Shown piece by piece: positions 1 through 9,969 of a DNA stretch of 25,539 nt. Source of the stretch: Plakobranchus ocellatus (Eukaryota > Mollusca > Gastropoda > Plakobranchidae). The DNA lies in NCBI GenBank assembly GCA_019648995.1, contig BLXT01004610.1:3844103-3869641 (forward strand), read 5' to 3'. A model generated the notes under the pieces. The model was not told the DNA's origin, ran no database searches, and was given only the letters and a program-made list of their open reading frames with translations. A program made the translations under genes and the position numbers. Position 1 is the first letter of the stretch. Each line of letters begins with the position of its first letter.

Positions 1-70
1 GGTTCCTTTATTTTTCTTACAAAAATTCTTTAAAACTATTTTGAGTTAGATTTATGCATTTGCATTTCAG

Positions 71-141
71 GAACTTGTCTGCCATTCAAGACAGAGAAAT
101 ATGTTGCTATTCAATATCTTGCAAAGAAAAAGAAAACATTG
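71..141 (+). CDS. ARL8: ARL8 penultimate coding exon
   Basis: The acceptor is the AG at 69-70 after a T-rich stretch (tgcatttcag), and the donor is GTAAGT from 142. The exon is 71 nt: one base completing the Met codon of KMNLSAI, 23 whole codons (N L S A I ... E N I), and one base of the next Asp codon. The strong consensus donor and the near-identity of the peptide to the ARL8 family fix both edges. Confidence 0.93.
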
Positions 142-3100
142 GTAAGTTAAGCAGATTGTAATTTGTAAGAGTAGTTTGGCTATCATAGCATGCTCGGTTT
201 AGGTAGAATAAGATTGTGAATCATGGATATTACTACATTCTGTCTGAAAAATGGGTTGGACAGGCTCTGTAGGTTTAGGTCTAGCTAATGCTTTTCCCTT
301 ACTAGCACCCTTATAAAGGCTAGATCCAGGTCTAGATTTGACAACTTCATCACTTTCTGAGTCTGATTTGAATTATTTTGTTTTGTTTTTGGGATCATAT
401 TCTGGCTTATTTGAATCGGAATATTCACTTTCTGAATCATAATTTTCTTCAAAAGTTTCAAACAGTTTAGTTCTACTGCAAGGTGTAGACTTAGTCGTGA
501 TCACGAAATCTGATGCTATAGACCTAGCTATGAATGTAGGATCATGTCGGTTTCGGTTTCACAACTTAAAAAGTTCTATCCCTACATCCGCCAAACTTTG
601 CATGGACAAAAAAAAGGACGAAGAGCGTTGACAATGCTACCCGAGAATGTATTGGGTATAGACCGGTAGAAAAAAAAATCGTAAGGACGGTTCCAATACT
701 GTCTTGGGATCTGTACATAGAGGTCAGTGACTGGTCACAAGACACTCTGGATCCTTTGTCAGTGACTTAAAATTGCATCTTCATAACTTTTTACAAAACA
801 TTAAGAAAACCATAGAGGAGTAATGAACATTTCATGGGTACAAACTTTAATAAATAATCAGCTGCATCCCTCAGGATGTTTTTGTTTTCCTTGAAAAAAA
901 ACCCACTTTCGCTTTTTTTTCTCTTTTTAAATTTTTTTTATCTTAAAGTTTAGATAGAATGGTAGGTATACCTAACGCTTGCATGTTTTCTCTCTCTCTC
1001 TTTCTCACCCGCATACTTTTTCAGAATTTAACCATTTTAAAACAAAAATGAAAAAAATTTAACCAAGGGCCTTTACCGCTGCAAATTTATAACAAAGAGG
1101 AAGGTGGCTGACATTTTAGCTGCATTTTCGATCTTGACCAATCAAACCTTGGCTAGCGATCATATGCTGTAGCTACGCTGGGGTCGCCCTAGATCTTTTT
1201 TTTTTTTTAAGTCAGTTGCTTTTAAGGGCAAGTGCGGCATATGGAGAGGGGGATGCTGAGGTCAATTTGTGTCACTGGGTCAAATTTTGACTGCAAGTAG
1301 TTTCATAAAGTTTGTTCAATTTGTAATCATCCAAGGAGTGATATTAGGCCTAACTTTAGTTAAAAACGTCTTTTATTGCATATTCAAAATTGCTACCTCC
1401 AAGAAAGTCTGCCAATTTCAAGAAAATGTGTCAAAATTTGCCATTTATGCAAGCTTTGTAGGTCTGTTACCTCTTGAAAAACATATGCATATTATATACC
1501 AATGGAAAGTTTGCAATCTCGGCCTCCCTACCGATGCCATTAGAACTACCATATATAGACATCCAAATTTGGACAAATTTTTCCAAGAAGTGAACTCCAT
1601 TCATAACCATTACCGTAATGGAGCGTCTATCCTAGTTCCCACGGTTTTTACTACAACAGCATTGATTTTGCATATGGAGACTTCCGGTTCCTTAGTTTGT
1701 GCATGACTGTCAGTCCAGTGAACTTTTACTGCCCAGTGATATCAAAGCAAAGATCTGACGTCACAGCGTGACACTGAGATCAGCTGTTCTTATGCTAATT
1801 TGTTTACTTGTAATGCTTTGTTGGCTTTTGAGTGAAGTTTTTAGCCAGTTTAGAGCGTGAGTGACCGCCAGCATGAACTGGGAGTAAGAAAATGGCCGAA
1901 AGGAGACGAGTGCAACTGGAAGAGCTTGAGAGAGCTGAAGGAGGCCCATCATATTGAGCTTGCGTCGCGTAATTGGTCAGAAAACCAAAATATTGTTGCT
2001 CCGACTTTATCAGCCATTTTCTCAAAATTATTTTTTTTGGACAAGTGTTCTTATAACTTTAGTGTTTTTCATAAGATTTGTCTGAAACTTTACATGATGT
2101 TTAAGTGCAGTAATATCTTGTGTAGGCTTTTTGGAATCGCATTTGTAATCTTTATTTTACAAATTTTTATTTATCCAAAAATTTGATGCTATTTATATTA
2201 ATATATATTTTTCAAAATTTCATGAAAATTTTACTTTTCTTTCTAACCACAAAGGCGTACGTGAAAACCTTAGCATAAAATTTAGCATAAAAACATATTC
2301 CCGTCTAGAAAAAGTTGATATCTTATTTAGTTTTGAAGTTATAAGACTTCGAAAATTATGTTTATATCCAAGATGGCCGACATTTTTTTCTGTTGCCATG
2401 CCAACGGCATTTGAAAAAAAAGTCATTTCGGTTGTTTATGTCACTTTTGGGGGGTCATATAACCATTTGCAAAGGGATCATTTAAGAAATAAAGAAAATC
2501 ACCTCTGAGTGCCGCACTTGCCCTTAAGTTTATCAAAGTTCAAGAAAGAGCTTGCTAAAATGGATTATGATCAGTTATGGCAGAACCTCGGAGTGATGAG
2601 GGATGGCAAGACTGACAATATATGCTTTGAATGATCCCATAAATGATTGGCTGAGTTTGCTGGATTTTTTTTACCTACTTTTCTGCTAAGCAATTTTCAC
2701 ATCCTTGCACACCCTAGATCTAGACCTCTGGCCGGTTGATTATGTGCATAGGCCAAGGTTATTTGAGATTGATTTTGATTTTGTTCAGTCAGAAATGTAG
2801 TCACAACAACAATGAAGGAACAAAAACCAGAAGTAGAAAAAATTGTTGATGAATTCAAAGTTTCATTGAGTTTAATGATGTTGTAGGGAATTATTATAGT
2901 TCTCTGAAAAGCTAAAAATTTCAAGTTTGGTAGCCAGAACTCTGAGCCTGCTTTAGCTTTTTCTGTGTCTGTTACGTGCACATATCATGGGGACATGATG
3001 TGCCATTTCTCTGCTCATCAACAATACAAGAACGTGTGTTTTCTTGACAGATTTGTTTAAGTGAACTGTTATTGATTGATCTAATAACAGAATGCTATTA

Positions 3101-3830
3101 TTACAATCCAATACAATTGTAATTTGGTTCAGCACAAGTTAAAAAACATATAGCATCTTGAATACTGTTATTATTTTACTAGCGTGAAGGGTGTAACTCT
3201 TTTTTTTTCTTTTTTGTCCTTTTTGATAAAATCTCCATAGGCATCTAAAATATGAAGATAAAAGTTTTGGAAAATACCAAATTTTGCAGGAATCAGTGCA
3301 ACTTTTTAATGATGCACAACATGAGGGGAAAAGGGTAAAAAGTGCTTTGATTGGGTATTTGTCTGGGTCACATCTAGAATTATTATTATTACTGCTCTCT
3401 CTTTCATCAATGATCTCAACATCATTGCCCTAACTAAATACTCTTCTATCAATCCTCAAGACTTTCGGTGAGCTTCTCTAACTGAGGATCTGTCAAGGGA
3501 TCACAAAAAAAAAGTTAATAGTTGGGGTTTGTCTATCATAACTTTGCAACAGGTTTACCGAAGTGATTATTTTTTTTTTTTTTTTTTTTTTTTTTGGGAA
3601 ATATCAAATCTCTTTTTTTTTCTTTAGAAGAAAAAAGACCCATTTGTTTTGGAAGTATTTTTTTGCTAGCAGTTGGGACAAAAGCATAGTGAGTAGATAA
3701 CTTCTAGAAATCTTCAACATTGAGGATCTTATGATTTTTCTTTATTCTTTTTATTATTATTATTTTTTGTGTGTGCTACCCAGATATAACTCTACAGTGG
3801 CTAATCCAGCATTCCAAGTCTGGGCGATAA
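71..3830 (+). CDS. ARL8: ARL8 small GTPase, C-terminal part (two exons joined 71-141, 3784-3830)
   Basis: This is the 3' end of an ADP-ribosylation-factor-like 8 gene. ARL8 is an Arf-family GTPase on lysosomes that recruits kinesin adaptors and tethering factors, so controlling lysosome position and fusion. The spliced frame reads (M)[20 protein letters not shown], then [18 protein letters not shown] and stop. This matches the C-terminus of vertebrate ARL8A/B almost residue for residue, as I recall them. It covers the last ~39 of about 186 residues: the CYSISCKEK strand-loop, equivalent to the G5 guanine-specificity region, and the final amphipathic helix. The GTP-binding P-loop and switches lie off the left edge. 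The tail ends SGR instead of the vertebrate SRRS. Frame continuity across the intron (ATT G|AT, completing Asp) confirms the join. The gene converges on IDH3G. ARL8A versus ARL8B cannot be assigned, because invertebrates usually have one copy. Confidence 0.95.
142..1221 (+). other. ARL8 last intron, 5' part
   Basis: This is intronic sequence after the GTAAGT donor. It contains a minus-strand coding-like relic (199-558, listed separately), a GC-richer stretch at roughly 560-760, and a short TC microsatellite at about 988-1004. I recognise no splice-bounded exon. Confidence 0.7.
199..558 (-). pseudogene. Coding-like acidic relic with an internal stop
   Basis: On the minus strand a frame runs from just after a TGA (561-559) to a TAA at 201-199, broken by one internal TAA at 375-373. 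The first part is 61 residues and the second is 57. The first part ends in an acidic, Ser-rich segment ([14 protein letters not shown], then [12 protein letters not shown]). The second begins [18 protein letters not shown] and continues with a Lys/Pro-rich stretch ([17 protein letters not shown]). The same charged composition on both sides of the stop suggests one degraded coding sequence, perhaps the N-terminal or linker part of a mobile-element protein. I do not recognise the family. There is no clear start codon or splice site. A chance open frame remains possible. Confidence 0.3.
1226..1239 (+). repeat. Left terminal inverted repeat
   Basis: GGGCAAGTGCGGCA lies directly inside TTAA (1222-1225). 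It is the exact reverse complement of 2510-2523. Confidence 0.8.
2510..2523 (-). repeat. Right terminal inverted repeat
   Basis: TGCCGCACTTGCCC lies directly inside TTAA (2524-2527). It pairs exactly with 1226-1239; the match decays beyond 14 bp inward. Confidence 0.8.
2528..3783 (+). other. ARL8 last intron, 3' part
   Basis: This is AT-rich intron running to the CAG acceptor at 3781-3783. It contains a short plus-strand coding-like patch (2536-2634), a 26-T homopolymer (3570-3595) and several shorter T-runs. I see no exon with both splice signals and a conserved peptide. Confidence 0.65.
3570..3595 (+). repeat. Poly-T tract (26 T)
   Basis: An uninterrupted run of about 26 T lies some 190 bp upstream of the last ARL8 exon. 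It could be simple slippage or the reversed tail of a retroposed sequence, but no target-site duplication was identified. Confidence 0.8.
3784..3830 (+). CDS. ARL8: ARL8 terminal coding exon with stop codon
   Basis: The acceptor is CAG at 3781-3783, preceded by a T-rich tract. The exon opens with AT, completing Asp, followed by [14 protein letters not shown] and TAA at 3828-3830. It holds only 14 whole residues, which is why a length-thresholded ORF search misses it. The sequence after the stop is the start of the ARL8 3' untranslated region. Confidence 0.93.
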
Positions 3831-4543
3831 GTGACCAACATGACATTAGGGTGCGTTGGGGGAATAACACTGAGTGAGAGGGACAGAATGATGGCCAGCC
3901 AGAAATGATGAATCTAATTATACGGACATGTCAAAACACATTGGATGTTCGCTTCTGGCTCGACTATCAGACACAAGGATGTTTGAAAATGTGTAACAGC
4001 ACAATCAGCTATCTCTGCTTTGTGCTGTGAGTAAAAAAGGGTTGTCATATGTTACATTTTTTTTCAGATTAAAAAAAAAAGTAAGTAGACTTTAGTAATT
4101 TGATTGTGATTTTATTTTCCTATTATTTGCATTGAAATGGCTGCTTGGACATATATTTATGCTGCAAATGAAATGGTATATTAGGAAGACAATGCATTTA
4201 GTTTCAACTAACTATGAACAAGTTTTTTTATTTTCTCTTTTTGTTTTATAGAATATTTTAAAAGGAAATATTTTTGTGAAGCTCAATGAAATGCACAAGG
4301 TTTCACTACTGAAAGATCTTTTTATTTATAGCTGCTTTTTATTTTAGTCTATCTAAGGGATTTTAAGGTGAATATGTTTGGGGAAAACTTTCCAATTTTG
4401 ATGCCTACCATATTGTCATTCATGTTGGCTGATTTGATAAAGTCTGCATAAAGAGCTTTATTTTATTTTACTACCGGCAACATTATTTTATGTATTGGCA
4501 TGTCTCTGGTAGGTGCTTTCTCCTTCAATTATCTACTCTCTAC

Positions 4544-4556
4544 ATTAAAAATTAAA
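4544..4556 (+). terminator. Proximal candidate poly(A) signal of ARL8 (two ATTAAA)
   Basis: ATTAAA occurs at 4544-4549 and again at 4551-4556, followed after about 40 nt by a U/GU-rich element (atgtg plus a long T-run near 4595-4610). Use of this site would give a 3' UTR of about 0.7 kb. ATTAAA is the commonest variant of AATAAA. Inference from motif and spacing only. Confidence 0.35.
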
Positions 4557-5764
4557 ATTGCTGCTGACCCTCTCTGGATACCTCGGACCTTTCATGTGTT
4601 TTTTTTTTTCTTTGACCGTGATTTTTATGGAATTAGTCAGGTGTATGCCTGTCCCTTTTAAATTACAATCTCAAATTATTTAGTTCCAATTGAGCTACAT
4701 AGCTCTTGCTTTTGCGACTTTTTTATTGTGGGCTTGGAATTGCTGGTAAAAAAAATTGGCCATAATAATCTCAAATTCCAGGACAAGTTAGTGCATCAGT
4801 TTTCAAAACAGTGGTGGGTTGGTGTTAAAAAACGTCCTTTTGTTTTTGTATTTCAAACCATTATGAATTGACAAGCCGTTACGCATCATTTATCTATGTT
4901 GTGGCTTTTAAATGCCTGATCTTGGTATTTTTTGTCCTAGGTTTCCATTGGGGGAAGGGGTTGGCAGCCATGCATTAGAAATAGCTTAGTTAGCATAAGT
5001 TTGTGAGGAATGAGGTTAAAACACAAAGTCGAATGGATTTTCTCTGATTATTCATTGTGCAATATGTATGTTCATACTTTTGTCGCAACTTGCGTTGGGC
5101 TACATTACATCTTTCTGTTGTTTTATGATGCTTTAATAGCGTTTTTTTTCTTTTTTTTTTTTGAGCAAAGGAGAGTATTCTTATGAAGAAATATTTGTTC
5201 CTTGAAATTAGAAGAAATGTTATGATTCTATATCTTTTCAGTCTTTGGCCATTTTGATCAAAATTGGGATATTGAGGAGGAGAGTAATATAGTTTTGAAT
5301 TTTGTACAGCCATGACCAAAATTATTTTAAGAAGGTTCTCTGTACATATTTCAATGAAGTTTTTGATTTTTTTCTCCAAAATTTTCATGTCCATACATAG
5401 ACAACTTCCATTCCTTTAGAACCTGCAACAGTGTAATTGAAAAAAGTGAGAATGAAGGCGGTGGGCGATTTTGTGCAAGGAAACAGCCAATTGTGGGGCA
5501 TGAGAGAGAGAGAAAGAATGATGAACAGTTATTTTTCTAGCATGTGTGTGAAATGGAGCTTAAGGATTTTAAAAAATAATTTGTATGGTTAACGATGTAC
5601 ATTTGAACATAAACTTGGCAAAAAATTCTCTCAGTGGGTACTGAATTCTTTAAATCTTGATGTGTTAGGCTCCCTTAAAACATTGTGTATCAGGATTCTG
5701 TAACCTTACACATGTAATAGACATTACATTTTTTGAAAATGGGTGCTAGCATCTTCTTCCTCAG

Positions 5765-5845
5765 CAGTGGTTCCCAGCAATTTTGTGCCGAAGTACCAGT
5801 TGTAGACTTCCTGCGGCCACCACATGCCATTTTGTCCATGAAAAA
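5765..5845 (+). mobile_element. Possible hAT-like transposon end (degenerate)
   Basis: The string CAGTGGTTCCCAGC at 5765, followed by a GC-richer stretch with cctgcggccaccac, resembles the common hAT-family terminus (CAGTGGTTCCCAA... followed by a gcgg/cc motif). I did not find the reciprocal end ...GGGAACCACTG downstream, nor an 8-bp target-site duplication. At best this is a single fragmentary end. Confidence 0.25.
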
Positions 5846-7847
5846 TGGATTTTAATCAGACAACAAACATCCTCAAGGAGAGAAATAGATTAGATTGCAA
5901 AAAGGATTGCAGTTATCTCCCATGGAATGTTATAAACAGTGAACACGGGGCATTTTTTATATTAGCTGAACAATCCCATTGCCATATTATGTTTCAGCAA
6001 TGATATGACTGAAGCTGTTATTAAATGTTGATTAGTGAGTCTGTAGCTTGAAATATAAACCAATAATGATTGATCAAATTCTAGAGTTTCACAAAACTAA
6101 AGGAAGTGAAAAAAAATATTAAACAAGCCTAGACCTACCACAAGGATCAAAATTATTATGAAAGAGAGATTGAATATTCAATAATCATAGAAAGAAAGAA
6201 CAGTTAGATATCTATTCGTTCAGATCATCAGAAAAAATGGATGCTTATAAAATTTACAACGATTTCTTGCAAATACTGTGGTAAAAAAATTGCCTGAGAT
6301 GTTTCAGTCATGTCTGATACCATTTTTTGGGTTCAGATATTGAAAACTGCAGAAAAGGCCATTTTTTTCTTTTTTTACACAGCAGGAAAGATTAAGTCTG
6401 AAAAAGCACAATATTATGGCCGCAAGTTTGCATTTGCAGCTGTGATTTCTTGAGGGAAAATACACTGCAAGTTGGGAAAACACTCTTAATGGATGTATTG
6501 AGTGGATTTCATTCTTAGATGCAATTGCTACTAATTTGGTAAAGTTGGTATTCAAACACTTGTCCTCTATAGCTTGAAAATTTAATATAAGTATCATTTT
6601 TTAATTCTCTTTTTTCAAACATCATGTTTTGTCTCATATGTATTAACAATTTTTCATACAATACTCTTTGACATCTTATGACTTAAGAAAACATTGTGAA
6701 AAAAAATATTAGTGTTTGTGACTTTTTGTAGTGACGCTGACAAATTTGGCTGGCTCTTGGGGAATTTTTTAAACTGTATAAATCTTGTCTTTTTTTTTTT
6801 TTTTCATCCTGATTTTCATCATGTGTGATTGAGATTCTCTGATTTCAAAGCTCTTTCAAAACATATCATGGAGAGCTTCTATTTTTCTTTTGTATGTATG
6901 GTTTTGTCTTTCATTTTCATTACTTTTTATAATTATTCTCATTAATAATTTTTCCCGATGTGTGCTTTACACATTCATCTTATCAGGGTTTTTTTATTTG
7001 AATACTGGTATGATAATTTCTTTTCAACTTCACCAATGAAAAGATACGGTTTAGATTTTGTATGTTGTACGTATATTTATTTTCATCTGAATTTTGCATA
7101 GTAATTGTTCACTCACACATGCTACATTTCATACCATTTTTTTCTCTTACCCTCCTCCCTTTCTGTTTATATTTATATTTTAATTTAGCCTCTTATATAT
7201 TTGTTATAGTGTTTTGTATTGTTAGAAAGTTTTGATTTTCCAACTGTCATCTAAAAATTATTGAAGGTGAATTATTTCTGGCAAGATTTTCATCTTCTTT
7301 TTCCCTCCCTTTATTTATGAATTTGTAGCTAAACAAGATTTGCAAATTACAATGATCTACCCTTCATCTGCATCCTATAATTTTACTAGAGATCCTTTTC
7401 CATGTGTGTGAATGAACATATCCTTGCCATTCATCTCGTGCGCCTCTTGTTAGTCCGGGGCCAGTTGTTTTTTTCTCTCTGGTCAGTTATGAGCCAGCAA
7501 TTTTTGGCTTTTATTTTATCAAACACATACAAGGATTTCTTTAGGACAGTTAATTTTTGTCTGCAGATCCATTCTCATAAGTTGGATATTGCAAGGAACA
7601 CGTAGAAAAAAATTATTTGCTTTTTTTTTTTTTTTTTTTCGTTTTGTTGTGTTTTACAGCTTCATTGCTTTAAAAAGAGGGAAAAAAATAACCCCCTGCA
7701 TCTTAAACAACATTAAAGTTTTCTCTGATCCATAGTTGAAAATGTTATTTTATGCAGCAGTTCCTGGTTTTATCCATGATTTGAACTCTTCCAGACTGAA
7801 TTTCTGACTAACAATGAGAAAAAAAATGCTTTGCTCTCGCCACTCCC

Positions 7848-7870
7848 AAAACAGTGCTGATCACTGTTTT
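7848..7870. repeat. Perfect 9-bp inverted repeat (hairpin)
   Basis: AAAACAGTG, a 5-nt loop CTGAT, then CACTGTTTT. It lies in the T-rich region downstream of ARL8 and would fold in RNA of either strand. No known element is recognised. Confidence 0.6.
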
Positions 7871-8095
7871 AACAAAGCTGGTATACTCCAGGAGTGCCAT
7901 TAATAACAAGAGGTGAGGGGTCAAACTAGGGTGAGAGGAGGATAGTGGGGTGCAGAATGTTGGTTTAATAGTTAGTGGTGTTCTTTGACCCCTACTTTTG
8001 CCCCTCTAAATATTTTGAAGTTTTGGGCTATTCCCTGGCACTTCGAATTATGAGGTTTCCACTATGCATTAAGAACAGAGACAAGACAGCTGTAA

Positions 8096-8101
8096 AATAA
8101 A
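8096..8101 (+). terminator. Candidate poly(A) signal AATAAA
   Basis: This is the first canonical AATAAA seen after the ARL8 stop. Further copies lie at 8286-8291, 8555-8560 and 8960-8965. Any would imply a 3' UTR above 4 kb. Motif evidence only. Confidence 0.2.
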
Positions 8102-9963
8102 GAATCAAATGGGAACAGGATTTTTTTTTAATTGGTGGTCTTTGCTTAACACAATCGCTTGTGTTGGATTGAAGATGTTTGTTTGATATGAAATTGTTCA
8201 TTTGAAAAGGTCAAAAGTTAGATTCATTCACAGGGTGCTTTTATTAATTACCTGCATTTGAAGAACAGCCCATAAAAATTAACTAAATAAAAAAAGGTTT
8301 GCGTATAAAAAAGAAAAGATGGAATCTGATATTTATCATGGGTTATGAATGGGTTGTCTGTATGTGTGATTGCTAAAGCTGTAAGTGTAAAGTAGAAAAG
8401 AAAAATATAACTATATTAATTTCCCTTTTTTTAAAATGTCATTTGTGTTCCTCACTATTTTTTGTCTCAATTTTGGTGATGTTGTAGGTTGTTTTAAACT
8501 GACTTGGCCCTCAAGTTTTTTTAGATCAGTTTTAATGAGTTGGAACGTGGAGATAATAAATCTTTTAAGAAGTAGGCTGTTAAAGTGGAATTTTGTTTTA
8601 TTTTTCTTGAAGCTTTGCATGGTTTTTTAACACTCATTTTTTTGGGTACAGAATTAGCATAGATGTAGTATTTTCTGCTTTTCACAATTCAAAGTTCACC
8701 AAAACTCCTGAATTAATTAAATCACATCTAAAAGTTGAAGTATGATTGTTTTTTGACTGATACTTTTACCATCTTGGATCATTAGATTTTTAGGGTCTGT
8801 GAGAGAACTGGTTTATTTTTTTTTCCACCTCTCAGAATTTATCAACACTAACCTGATGTTCCAACATTTCCTCAAGGGCCTCAGGAGTTTTATGGTGATA
8901 TAAGGGGAAGTGGGCATAACGCTTTACCCATATTGAATAAGTTTATATCAGGAAAAAGGAATAAATGTGCTGGAAATGAAAAGAGAGTAACTAGATAAAA
9001 TTTAAATCATTCATCAAGAATAGAAGCAGCAAATCTTAGTTGCTGGAAATTCAAGGGTTAGTAAACATAAGTTACAAGCACTGTTGAATGAAAGCAAGTC
9101 CTAAGCTTAATCATTGCTCATGGCTAGACACAGCAGGGGTGAATGTTGATATCTAGAGTAAATAATGCGCCTTTTAATTTCAAAACAGAAAAGCCAAAAA
9201 AAAAAAAAAAAAATTTATCCGTTCTGATTTTTGCTGAAGGACTCTGGACTTATGCTTAGCTTGTAACTGAGTCTCCATACATAGGTTTTGCTTACAGCCC
9301 TTTACGAATTTATGTGTAATCCGTAACTTGCTGGCTGTTTATGCTGCTTAAAAATTTTTTTTTGATTGGCAACAAAAATAATTTGGACATAAGATGATGC
9401 ATCTTCAGCCTCACAAATGCATTGTTTAAAAACTAAATATATCTTGAGAAGTTTACATTGAAATTCATCATATCCTTTGCCAAATCAACCAAAATGTATA
9501 TTCAGTCAAGTTGAAACTATGAATCCAATGATTCATTGAAAACCGTATTTTTATAAAAATAACCTTTCTTGTGAAAGGAAAATTGAACTGAATTGATTGT
9601 AGCTTAATACTTTGCTTAACCATGCGTAAAGATCATGCAGTTTTAATCAACAGACTTTTCATTTGTGTAAATTGTTTTCTTTTTTTATTCTCCTTAAAAA
9701 TACTTTGTGTTTTTATTGTCTCAAATGAGTCATTGGGCAGATATTTTCATATTGAAAGCAGCGGGGCTCCTTTTCAGTTATGTTATTGAATAGACATGCG
9801 CTCTGCTTTTCTTATATTAAATATTTATCTAGAACTTAATCCTTCTGAATAATATGGTTATATTTATACTATGTATGCGCTGGATATTGTGATTTCACAA
9901 AGCATTATAAAATGTATGAAATGTCGCTGTTGTCTGATAGAATATGAATATAATATGAAAACT

Positions 9964-9969
9964 AATAAA
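9964..9969 (+). terminator. Distal candidate poly(A) signal of ARL8
   Basis: AATAAA is followed by a T-rich stretch and then, about 60 nt on, by a GU-rich element (tgtgtgtgattt near 10027). This is the best-looking signal-plus-downstream-element pair between 8 and 11 kb. It would give a 3' UTR near 6.1 kb. Confidence 0.3.

Larger units (their letters stand above)
1222..2527. mobile_element. Non-autonomous DNA transposon (TTAA target site, 14-bp TIRs)
   Basis: The left end reads TTAA-GGGCAAGTGCGGCA (1222-1239) and the right end TGCCGCACTTGCCC-TTAA (2510-2527). This gives a perfect 14-bp terminal inverted repeat bordered on both sides by TTAA, the expected target-site duplication. The element proper is 1226-2523 (1298 bp) and sits in the ARL8 last intron. 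TTAA duplication is characteristic of piggyBac, Kolobok and Sola3 elements. The terminal GGG rather than CCC argues against classical piggyBac and towards a Kolobok-like element, though I hold that only tentatively. No transposase domain is recognisable and 1.3 kb is too short for a full element, so it is probably a deletion derivative or MITE mobilised in trans. Internal motifs include AAGATGGCCGACA near 2370. Confidence 0.75.

Noticed and set aside
1269..1706. 145-residue plus-strand open frame inside the TTAA element
   Set aside because: It opens with GTG, not ATG, shows no recognisable domain or catalytic triad, and the sequence reads like non-coding MITE filler. Not called as a transposase.
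3400..3510. Plus-strand patch reading [20 protein letters not shown], reminiscent of retroelement text
   Set aside because: Too short, interrupted by a stop after DFR, and without a diagnostic reverse-transcriptase motif.
4990..5394. 134-residue minus-strand frame
   Set aside because: Lys/Arg/Ile/Leu-rich translation of AT-rich DNA opposite the presumed transcript direction, with no motif or splice context.
8411..8630. Overlapping frames on both strands
   Set aside because: Mutually antisense frames over the same AT-rich segment, with no family resemblance.
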